A stretch of 11,537 nucleotides of DNA, from assembly GCA_020345945.1 (NCBI GenBank), contig CP070773.1:669555-681091 (forward strand), written 5' to 3'. Both the position numbers and the translations under genes were made by a program. This DNA comes from Candidatus Bathyarchaeota archaeon (GTDB lineage Archaea > Thermoproteota > Bathyarchaeia > RBG-16-48-13 > GCA-020345945). The notes under the pieces were generated by a model. The model was not told where the DNA came from, made no database searches, and was given only the letters and a program-made list of their open reading frames with translations. Shown here piece after piece: positions 6,014 to 11,537 of this stretch. Numbering within the stretch: the stretch's first letter is position 1; each line of letters starts with the position of its first letter.

Positions 6014-6022
6014 ATAATAAAT
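6014..6022 (-). promoter_or_regulatory. Candidate internal promoter of uL15-secY
   Basis: On the minus strand GAAAAGG directly precedes ATTTATTAT, a BRE-like purine stretch followed by a TATA box. Initiation about 25 nt downstream, near 5990, would give a leader of about 20 nt containing the AGGAGG site of uL15. The gap between uL30 and uL15 has no other coding function that I can see. Confidence 0.45.
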
Positions 6023-6084
6023 CCTTTTCGTGTAGAAGGACAGAAAGACCACCTCAGAGATACCAAGGAAAATTCAAGAACGGT

Positions 6085-6576
6085 TTACACCATACTTGAA
6101 AGCAGATCGCCGATGGCCTCTCCTCTATAACCCACCTCTCCCCCAGTAACAAAAGCCTTCTTACGAGAACCCCGAAATCCTCCACGAGGAGGATGCAACC
6201 TGAAGAGAGGCTTAAGTCCCTCAACATCCTTGAGTGCGATATCTCCAGCACATAAAGCTCCAGCGAGATCATCTACTGACTTGAAAGGAGACCGCTCAGT
6301 CAGCCCTTCATCAGTCAATTTGATTCCTCCGACAAATTCTCCCCTACCCCTGATAAGGAGAGCGACGGTCTCTGGAGTTCCTTCACCCCAAGTCACATGG
6401 TCCTTAATCTTCTGGAGCATACCAAGCTGGGAAGGAGAAGAGGTAAGGATTGTCGCGTGGTTAGCCCTAGTCAAGTGAAGAAGCCTTAGTGTATCCACGA
6501 CATCCTTGGAAAGCCCGACTCTTCCCGCGATACGGACTACGATCACACACTTCGACGGTTTCTCCAAAGAACTCAC
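6085..6576 (-). CDS. rpl30: Ribosomal protein uL30
   Basis: This 163-residue archaeal uL30 is longer than the roughly 60-residue bacterial form. The core CVIVVRIAGRVGLSKDVVDTLRLLHL is followed by RANHATIL, the family signature region, and a long archaeal/eukaryotic C-terminal part with LIRGRGEFVGG, LFRLHPPRGGFRG and the end KAFVTGGEVGYRGEAIG. The start is GTG at 6574-6576, sharing GTGA with the TGA stop of uS5, so translation is probably coupled. It lies on the large subunit near the 5S rRNA side. Confidence 0.94.
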   Translation of the reverse strand: MSSLEKPSKCVIVVRIAGRVGLSKDVVDTLRLLHLTRANHATILTSSPSQLGMLQKIKDHVTWGEGTPETVALLIRGRGEFVGGIKLTDEGLTERSPFKSVDDLAGALCAGDIALKDVEGLKPLFRLHPPRGGFRGSRKKAFVTGGEVGYRGEAIGDLLSSMV

Positions 6577-7196
6577 CTTGCCCAGTCACGCGGGGTCATA
6601 ACACGATAGGTCTCTCTCAAAGCAAAATAGGTAGCATAAGCAAAAGAAGGTATAGTCCGAGTAGACCCGAAAGTCCGAGTCCAACAGTCCTGAATCCCCA
6701 CTAACCCAAGGATAGTCTTAGCAGTCTCTCCAGCGACAAGTCCGACACCCCTTGGGGCAGGAAGTAATTCAACTCGGACACTGCCACACTTACCCGAGAC
6801 CTTAAAGGGCAAAGTGTGAGAATGCCCACAACCACACTCCCAACTGCCACATCCCCTCTTGACTGGGAACAAGTTCATCTTCGCCTCAACAGTTGCCTTT
6901 TGGATTGCAGTTCGAACCTGTTTCGCCTTATCAGATCCCAAACCAACATAGCCATTCAAGTTCCCTACTACAACCAGTGCCCTAAAACGAGACTGTTCTC
7001 CAGCATCTGTCTGTTTCTGGATTAAACCTATATTTAGTACCTCTTGCTCAAGATCCGGTTCAAGTATGTCGACTATCATCGACTCCCGTATCTTCATACC
7101 TTGTATGAAAATCTCCTCAAGAGAGGAGATCCTTCCCTCTTGAACCATTCGTCCAAGCCTCGTTCGAGGAACCCATATCTCGGTTCTACTTTCCAT
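6573..7196 (-). CDS. rps5: Ribosomal protein uS5
   Basis: This 207-residue small-subunit protein contributes to decoding accuracy and to the mRNA entry tunnel. The N-terminal double-stranded-RNA-binding S5 domain includes VVVGNLNGYVGLGSDKAKQV (about 75-94), and the C-terminal domain has GSVRVELLPAPRGVGLVAGE. Between them lies the Cys-rich stretch RGCGSWECGCG with a fourth site at GKCG, a potential metal-binding cluster normal in archaeal uS5. ATG at 7194-7196 has GAGGT 6 nt upstream. The gap to uL18 is 14 nt and the 3' end overlaps uL30. Confidence 0.96.
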   Translation of the reverse strand: MESRTEIWVPRTRLGRMVQEGRISSLEEIFIQGMKIRESMIVDILEPDLEQEVLNIGLIQKQTDAGEQSRFRALVVVGNLNGYVGLGSDKAKQVRTAIQKATVEAKMNLFPVKRGCGSWECGCGHSHTLPFKVSGKCGSVRVELLPAPRGVGLVAGETAKTILGLVGIQDCWTRTFGSTRTIPSFAYATYFALRETYRVMTPRDWAR

Positions 7197-7210
7197 ATTC
7201 CTACCTCAAA

Positions 7211-7822
7211 TCATGTTTTAGAGTCGTCCTCAAAAGATTCCAAGATACTTGATCTCGTTGACTCAAAGAGATCAGTTATTTTCTCTGGGCTGACTCCCTG
7301 AGAGAGAAGCCTCGAGAAGCGTCTCTGATAGGTAGCTTCCTCGGAATCTACCAGCAAAGCCCCGTAACTCGCAATATGTTTTCCCCCAAATCTATCTTCC
7401 TTCGCGAATACATCTTCCCTATGAGGAACAATTAGTCCAGCGTCCAATGCACCTTTGAGGGTAGCATATGTACGTGATCCAGCGACAGGTTTCTTCACAC
7501 CAACATCCAGCACGGCACTCTCGACACCTTTCGATCTCGCCCTAAGACCGAGAATTAGACCAGTTAAGTATGCTGCAGGAAGATTCCCCGTACCACCCTT
7601 CCATCCGAAAGAACTTAGCTCACTAGAATGAGAAGAAGCCAAGGTGATATCAGACTTCGGATGCGCCTCGACTACTTGGGCGGTCACATGTCTTGTAGAT
7701 GGGCGTATTACAAGTCTATTCCTACGTGAAAGAACGGTTCTCTTCCGCGAATAGTAGTCCGTCTTCTTCTCCCGCCTTCGTCTGAACGGAACCCTATGTC
7801 TAGGTCCCTTTGCTCTTGTCAA
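7211..7822 (-). CDS. rpl18: Ribosomal protein uL18
   Basis: This 203-residue 5S-rRNA-binding protein works with uL5 in the central protuberance. The start GPRHRVPFRRRREKKTDYYSRK and RNRLVIRPSTRHVTAQVV are family hallmarks. LPAAYLTGLILGLRA and the LDVG, SRTYATLKGALDAGL regions follow. The C-terminal extension beyond the bacterial length (IASYGALLVDSEEATYQRRF onward) is archaeal/eukaryotic. The start is TTG at 7820-7822. No ATG exists before the conserved GPRHRVPF, and GGTAG (overlapping the eL19 stop) lies a short distance upstream. Confidence 0.95.
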   Translation of the reverse strand: MTRAKGPRHRVPFRRRREKKTDYYSRKRTVLSRRNRLVIRPSTRHVTAQVVEAHPKSDITLASSHSSELSSFGWKGGTGNLPAAYLTGLILGLRARSKGVESAVLDVGVKKPVAGSRTYATLKGALDAGLIVPHREDVFAKEDRFGGKHIASYGALLVDSEEATYQRRFSRLLSQGVSPEKITDLFESTRSSILESFEDDSKT

Positions 7823-7828
7823 CTCAAT

Positions 7829-8278
7829 CTACCTTATCCTTAGACTATGTGTTTCTAGATACTGCTCCAGATGTGATACGTTCCTGAAAGCTCCACCCTT
7901 AGCCATTAAGTAAAGACGACGATAGGCGTGAGGAGGAAGCTCTTTCTTATCTCTAAGCTCGATGAGCCTCCTGCGGAGGGCGCGTATCTTTCTGATCCAT
8001 AATGTCTTCTTTGGAGATCTAGCACCCGAACTACCTCGTCGGGTTCCAGCACCTTTTCTCCGCCCTTTCTTCTTCTGCATCCTTACTGCTCTACTTCGTC
8101 CCCTACTCACTCCTTTCTTCTGCACTAGCTGTATGGCACCTTCGTGTGCAAGTCTGCGAACCTCATCTCTAGTTATTGCTATATCGACATCCTCCAAGCG
8201 GTCAGGATCAATCCTCACCCGACCTCTCCCTGATCCAAAGATCTCAGACGCTAGTCTCTTCTGACTCCTCAAATTCAA
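7829..8278 (-). CDS. rpl19e: Ribosomal protein eL19
   Basis: This 149-residue large-subunit protein is found only in archaea and eukaryotes. It is highly basic, with QKRLASEIFGSG at the N terminus, IDPDRLEDVDIAITRDEVRRL, then GRSRAVRMQKKKGRRKGAGTRRG and a C-terminal helix with WIRKIRALRRRL. I start at TTG 8276-8278, giving MNLRSQKRLA, which aligns with the usual M-x-L-R-x-Q-K-R-L-A start. AAGGAG (8288-8293) is 9 nt before it. The TTG at 8285-8287 touches that site and is therefore unlikely. The gene overlaps the end of eL32 by about 35 nt in another frame. Confidence 0.93.
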   Translation of the reverse strand: MNLRSQKRLASEIFGSGRGRVRIDPDRLEDVDIAITRDEVRRLAHEGAIQLVQKKGVSRGRSRAVRMQKKKGRRKGAGTRRGSSGARSPKKTLWIRKIRALRRRLIELRDKKELPPHAYRRLYLMAKGGAFRNVSHLEQYLETHSLRIR

Positions 8279-8669
8279 TTGAGACAACTCCTTGCGGATT
8301 CAATATCCTTATCTTCTGTTCTCTCGCTTTCTCGACGATCTCAGTTCTCTTACGGGCACCCACCGTATGCCCAATACGAGCAGCCTGGCTCTCTGGGTCA
8401 ATCGAATCTAGATCCTCAGGTCGATGGATCAAAACCTCCTCTAGTCCAGAAGGATGGAGACCTCTAGACTTCCTCGCCGACTTGTAGCCCACGCTTACAC
8501 CTCTAGGATGGCTCTTATCACCAATACGCATCTTGCTACCCTTGCCCCTGGGACGTCTCCAACTGTCCTTGACCCTTACATACCTCTGGCTGTTCTGCCT
8601 CTTGAACTGCGGTTTCCTTCTCTTCTTCTGTTCTGGATCAGACATCGTTTGATCTTCGCTCCCTGACAT
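8244..8669 (-). CDS. rpl32e: Ribosomal protein eL32
   Basis: This 141-residue large-subunit protein is specific to archaea and eukaryotes. The core FKRQNSQRYVRVKDSWRRP, RGKGSKMRIG, HPRGVSVGYKSARKSRGLHP and AARIGHTVGARKR are the family sequence. A short acidic N-terminal leader (SGSEDQ) precedes it. The tail IEFEESEETSV, also acidic, lies within the overlap with eL19. ATG at 8667-8669 has AGAAGGTAG just upstream. A later Met (residue 9) is an alternative start. The gene follows uL6 after 16 nt. Confidence 0.94.
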   Translation of the reverse strand: MSGSEDQTMSDPEQKKRRKPQFKRQNSQRYVRVKDSWRRPRGKGSKMRIGDKSHPRGVSVGYKSARKSRGLHPSGLEEVLIHRPEDLDSIDPESQAARIGHTVGARKRTEIVEKAREQKIRILNPQGVVSIEFEESEETSV

Positions 8670-8685
8670 CTACCTTCTGACTATA

Positions 8686-9231
8686 CTACATTCCAACCGA
8701 TTTCTCGTAGACATAGATCCCATCGAGAAAGACTCTAGGATCTTTCCGGCGGACTCTTGCAGCCTGTTCTATGTTCGCAGCGGTCTGACTGACCTCTTCG
8801 AGGTTTATTCCTTGAACAATGACATCATCACCCTCAACCGAGACTTTTGAGGAGCCGATAATCTTGACAATTATTGTCCTTCTCTGACCTGCGAAGTTCT
8901 CAATTATGACACGGTCTTGGTCGGTCTTTACGGAAACAGGAAAATGTGCGAAGACCATCTTAAGTCTATAGGTGAACCCCTCTTTCACCCCAATAATCAT
9001 GTTTTCAATCAGAGACCTAACCGTACCTACAACAGCCGACTCCTTCTTCCTGGGCCACTCCTTTCTTACCTTTACTATGCCTTCTTCCAAGGAGATCTCC
9101 ACAAGCGAATGAGAGAAGTCTCGCGTCAACTCTCCCTTGGGTCCACGAGCAGTAACCCTTCTCCCATCAATTATTATCTCAACGTCAGAAGGAATCTCAA
9201 CAGTCTTCTCGATAGAGAGCATAATAGACAT
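8686..9231 (-). CDS. rpl6: Ribosomal protein uL6
   Basis: This 181-residue large-subunit protein sits near the sarcin-ricin loop and factor-binding site. Two repeated alpha/beta domains are visible: residues 5-80 with VEIIIDGRRVTARGPKGELTRDF, and the second with SVKTDQDRVIIENFAGQRR and DPRVFLDGIYVYEK at the end, the archaeal pattern. ATG at 9229-9231 has AGGAG (overlapping the uS8 stop) only 2 nt upstream. Met4 at 9220-9222 would be 10-11 nt away and is an equally good start. Confidence 0.94.
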   Translation of the reverse strand: MSIMLSIEKTVEIPSDVEIIIDGRRVTARGPKGELTRDFSHSLVEISLEEGIVKVRKEWPRKKESAVVGTVRSLIENMIIGVKEGFTYRLKMVFAHFPVSVKTDQDRVIIENFAGQRRTIIVKIIGSSKVSVEGDDVIVQGINLEEVSQTAANIEQAARVRRKDPRVFLDGIYVYEKSVGM

Positions 9232-9236
9232 GACTC

Positions 9237-9629
9237 CTAAAATACATAGGCGAGGAGGGACCCGCCAGCGTTTTTCTCATTCGCCTCCCTATGGGAGAGA
9301 ACGCCTAGAGGAGTGGTCACTACAAGCATCCCAATATCTCTCGAGGGGAGATACCGTTTCTCCCAGAACTCAAAGTTATGTGCTTTCACTGAGTAGCGAG
9401 GTTTCACCACACCACACCTGTTAATTCTTCCCAGAAGTTGAACCTTGAATTTCCCCGACCTACCATCATCTATGAACTCGAACTCCCCAATGTAACCGTT
9501 CTGTTGCATTACTCGTAGGACACGCCCGGTCAGCTTAGAAGCAGGATGAAGAATGCACTCGCCCTTGTTTCTAACCTCATTGTTCATTATTGTTGAGAGG
9601 GCATTTGCCAAAGGATCCATCAGAGTCAA
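9237..9629 (-). CDS. rps8: Ribosomal protein uS8
   Basis: This 130-residue small-subunit protein binds helix 21 of 16S rRNA and is central to early assembly. [48 protein letters not shown] and the end [21 protein letters not shown] are unmistakable. The frame is open for 25 more codons upstream, but the added peptide is the uS14 end read in another frame. TTG at 9627-9629 gives the standard MTLMDPL start and the usual 130-residue length, with GTGAG about 7 nt upstream. Confidence 0.95.
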   Translation of the reverse strand: MTLMDPLANALSTIMNNEVRNKGECILHPASKLTGRVLRVMQQNGYIGEFEFIDDGRSGKFKVQLLGRINRCGVVKPRYSVKAHNFEFWEKRYLPSRDIGMLVVTTPLGVLSHREANEKNAGGSLLAYVF

Positions 9630-9646
9630 ACAAATCTCACTTCCAA

Positions 9647-9811
9647 CTAGTTGTATTTCTTGAAGCCCATATCCTCGCCGACCTCTCTGAAGCACTGACG
9701 GCACAGATTAAGACCATACCTTCGAATGACTGCACCATACGACCCGCATCGTCTACACGGCCTACTGCCTTTTCCGAAATGTCTCTCCTTCTTGGGTTTA
9801 TGTTTCACCAC
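9647..9811 (-). CDS. rps14: Ribosomal protein uS14 (zinc-binding type)
   Basis: This short gene encodes 54 residues. Translation gives [19 protein letters not shown], then [23 protein letters not shown], and GFKKYN at the end. The two CxxC pairs (CRRC and CRQC) form the zinc knuckle of the archaeal uS14, which sits in the head of the small subunit. The start GTG at 9809-9811 has GGGAGGT 5 nt upstream. The GTG one codon later is a fallback. The GGGAGG follows the uL5 stop directly, and uS8 begins 17 nt downstream, the conserved uL5-uS14-uS8 order. Confidence 0.94.
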   Translation of the reverse strand: MVKHKPKKERHFGKGSRPCRRCGSYGAVIRRYGLNLCRQCFREVGEDMGFKKYN

Positions 9812-9822
9812 TCACAACCTCC

Positions 9823-10368
9823 CTAAACCACCGATACCTGAAAAGATTCCGCCATAAACGATTGGGCTTCCTCCTTGCTGACTCTCTGTCGACGTCCGAC
9901 CGTTGCTGGTCTTCTGCGTCGACGTTGTATCCTTTTGCCTGGTTTCTCTAAGGTCACACATACATCCATCCCGAAGATCCCGAGTTCAGGGGAATATCTC
10001 GTACCAGGGATCTCTATATGCTCTTTGATTCCAAAAGCTAAGTTTCCATAATCATCGAAATGGGATGCAGGAATTCTGCCGCTGACCGCCTCCAATGCCT
10101 GTTTCAAGAACGAAACGGCCCGATCCTTCCTTAAGGTGACAATGCAAGCAATGGGTTCACCCTTCCGGATACCGAAGTCTCTCACTGATTTTCGTGCCGT
10201 TCTTCTCTGAGGTTTCTGACCAGTCAGGCTCTCCAAAACCTCAACAGCCTTCTCTAACTCCTCACCAGAGTTGCCAACAGAGATATTGACTGTGACCTTT
10301 CCCACCTTAACTTGAGACATGGGATTTCTTGCAGAGCGGGGAAGCTCCTCAACCTCTTCATCAGACAT
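9823..10368 (-). CDS. rpl5: Ribosomal protein uL5
   Basis: This 181-residue protein binds 5S rRNA and contacts P-site tRNA in the central protuberance. Features are KVGKVTVNISVGNSGEELEK near residues 21-40, the LTGQKPQRRTARKSVRDFGI region, FDDYGNLAFGIKEHIEIPG, and GIFGMDVCVTLEKPG. The basic stretch RIQRRRRR follows. ATG at 10366-10368 has GAGGTGA 6 nt upstream, next to the eS4 stop. Its length is usual for archaea. Confidence 0.95.
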   Translation of the reverse strand: MSDEEVEELPRSARNPMSQVKVGKVTVNISVGNSGEELEKAVEVLESLTGQKPQRRTARKSVRDFGIRKGEPIACIVTLRKDRAVSFLKQALEAVSGRIPASHFDDYGNLAFGIKEHIEIPGTRYSPELGIFGMDVCVTLEKPGKRIQRRRRRPATVGRRQRVSKEEAQSFMAESFQVSVV

Positions 10369-10369
10369 A

Positions 10370-11128
10370 TTATGTCACCTCAGGCAGCGATATCCAAGGC
10401 TCTTCTATTCCTATGGCGAATACGTACTCCAAGATCGTCTGGAAATTGTTACCCGAGACATCTTCGAGAGTGACTATCTTTGGTCGAAGACCATGCTCTC
10501 GATCGATTGCTACGACCTTACCATGACGTCCAGCGTTCTTGCCTTCAGTCACTATCGCATAGGATCCTACATCGAAAGAGAGATGATCTAACAGCTCCTG
10601 TCTTGGCATACCTATCTTTAGCACATCAAAGGTTTTCATATTTGAAGCGAGATGATCCTGTTCTTCAGCTTCCTTATCGCCTACGATAATATTCCTCCCA
10701 TCATGAAGGTTCAGCTGAAATAGAGCCTCATCTAAAGAACTCTTATTCTCGATTCGACAGAGCTTGAATACAGCTTCCTCTCGGTCCACGGAGTGGAGAG
10801 TAAGCCCCTTCCGACTTGGCAGTATACGGTAATAGCTTTCAGCATCAGGTATCTCGACAACATCCATTACCCCAATTGGGAACTTCATATCTCTCCGAGA
10901 CTTCCCATCTACCTTAACCTTCTCTTCGGAGAGAACCATCCTCGTCTCCTTATAGGTTTTCGTTAGATTTAGGATGTCTCTAATCACAGTAAGAAGCGTC
11001 AAGCATCGACTTGATCTATGAGGTCCAGGAGAAGGTTTTGCGGTCCAAAGATCTCTCTTACGGGGGATCGGCCAAAAGGCAGGAGCCTTCATTCTCTTCA
11101 GCCGCTTGTCTCCGCCTTTTTTTCCCAT
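10370..11128 (-). CDS. rps4e: Ribosomal protein eS4
   Basis: This 252-residue small-subunit protein is archaeal/eukaryotic and unrelated to bacterial S4, apart from an S4-like RNA-binding segment. The start MGKKGGDKRLKRMKAPAFWP is diagnostic. The S4 domain lies around 40-90 (LTLLTVIRDILNL, VKVDGKSRRDMKFPIG), followed by the central domain, and a KOW motif near 190-212 (VGSYAIVTEGKNAGRHG). ATG at 11126-11128 has AAGGGA 6 nt upstream. A TTG one codon earlier is less likely. It lies between uL24 and uL5, where many archaea place it. Confidence 0.95.
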   Translation of the reverse strand: MGKKGGDKRLKRMKAPAFWPIPRKRDLWTAKPSPGPHRSSRCLTLLTVIRDILNLTKTYKETRMVLSEEKVKVDGKSRRDMKFPIGVMDVVEIPDAESYYRILPSRKGLTLHSVDREEAVFKLCRIENKSSLDEALFQLNLHDGRNIIVGDKEAEEQDHLASNMKTFDVLKIGMPRQELLDHLSFDVGSYAIVTEGKNAGRHGKVVAIDREHGLRPKIVTLEDVSGNNFQTILEYVFAIGIEEPWISLPEVT

Positions 11129-11161
11129 CAACTATCCCTTCCATAATTGATTTCCGATATC

Positions 11162-11521
11162 CTAAACCCCTTCCTCAAGAGATTCTCTTCTCAATTTGTC
11201 GTCAAGATCTAAACGGGTGACCTGCACTTTGGAGGTGTGAACTGGAAAGGGGATGGTTGTCCCATCAACTTTCTCTCTGGTAATCCCCTCAATGAGTATC
11301 CATCCATCCTTACGATTCACCTTGGTTACTTTGCCTTCTGCCCCAGCGTAATCCCCTCTTAAAACTCTAACGGTGTCACCTACTCGAATGGAGATAGAAC
11401 GAGTTCCATACTTCTCTCTTAGCTCAGGAGATAGACAAGAGGAAGGAAACCTTCGCGCATAAGGTTTCGATACTTGGTAAAGATGTTTCCTCTGTTTTCT
11501 GGGACTACTTGACCTCGGCAT
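11162..11521 (-). CDS. rpl24: Ribosomal protein uL24
   Basis: This 119-residue protein is an assembly initiator of the large subunit and lies close to the exit tunnel. The N-terminal basic part, KQRKHLYQVSKPYARR, is the archaeal/eukaryotic extension. The KOW domain is VRVLRGDYAGAEGKVTKV, followed by IEGITREKVDGTTIPFPVHTS in the conserved family pattern. ATG at 11519-11521 comes a few nt after a TAG (11525-11527) that could end an upstream gene, probably uL14 by conserved order, but only three of its codons lie inside the window. Confidence 0.94.
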   Translation of the reverse strand: MPRSSSPRKQRKHLYQVSKPYARRFPSSCLSPELREKYGTRSISIRVGDTVRVLRGDYAGAEGKVTKVNRKDGWILIEGITREKVDGTTIPFPVHTSKVQVTRLDLDDKLRRESLEEGV

Positions 11522-11537
11522 ATTCTAAACATTCCTA

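Noticed and set aside
5973..6015. Small upstream frame starting at an ATG inside the uL15 leader region
   Set aside because: Its ATG lies at the TATA candidate, upstream of the predicted transcript start, and its peptide has no recognisable feature.
9630..9704. N-terminal extension of uS8 by 25 residues
   Set aside because: The extra peptide is the uS14 3' end read in a different frame. The uS8 family start MTLMDPL fits TTG at 9627-9629.
11525..11537. End of uL14 at the right edge
   Set aside because: Only three codons and a TAG are visible. The conserved order makes it likely, but the sequence alone cannot support a feature.
1..11537. CRISPR arrays, insertion sequences, prophage or other mobile elements
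   Set aside because: No regularly spaced repeats, transposase-like proteins or terminal inverted repeats were seen. The window is a core housekeeping region, and the only candidate mobile items are the introns.

Overview
This window is archaeal. It carries the promoter-distal half of the archaeal spc-type ribosomal protein cluster on the minus strand, with proteins found only in archaea and eukaryotes (eS4, eL32, eL19, eL14), an EMC3-type insertase, Cbf5 in place of a bacterial TruB, and an aKMT-type lysine methyltransferase. Two further traits, a bulge-helix-bulge (BHB) type intron in cbf5 and a tRNA with several introns, point to the TACK side of the archaea. A Bathyarchaeia-like or related uncultured lineage is a reasonable guess, but phylum cannot be fixed by eye.

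Layout, read along the minus strand from the right edge: uL24, eS4, uL5, uS14, uS8, uL6, eL32, eL19, uL18, uS5, uL30, uL15, SecY, an EMC3/DUF106 membrane protein, cytidylate kinase, eL14, Cbf5, an MJ0882-like methyltransferase, then a tRNA-Ser(GGA). Genes are packed with overlaps or short gaps, except for gaps before uL15, EMC3 and cmk that may hold internal promoters. The adenylate kinase and eL34 genes that many euryarchaea keep between secY and cmk are absent. On the plus strand at the left end an aKMT-like gene runs convergent to the tRNA, and a short unidentified open frame enters from the left edge.

The genes form a translation and secretion unit: 5S-rRNA-binding uL5 and uL18, early-assembly proteins, the protein channel and a companion insertase, CTP/dCTP precursor supply, rRNA pseudouridylation (Cbf5) and a tRNA.

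The main discovery concerns introns. Cbf5 looks frameshifted, but removing exactly 16 nt (2288-2303) restores the conserved GHGGTLDPKVTG motif, and the 16 nt sit in a good BHB splice fold that splits the codon of the catalytic aspartate. About 1.5 kb downstream, the tRNA-Ser(GGA) contains three introns (20, 21 and 15 nt). The tRNA D-loop intron and the cbf5 mRNA intron are alike in sequence (all but 2 of the 16 cbf5 intron bases align identically, allowing gaps) and both follow the exon sequence CTTAG. This suggests an intron moved between a protein gene and a neighbouring tRNA gene.
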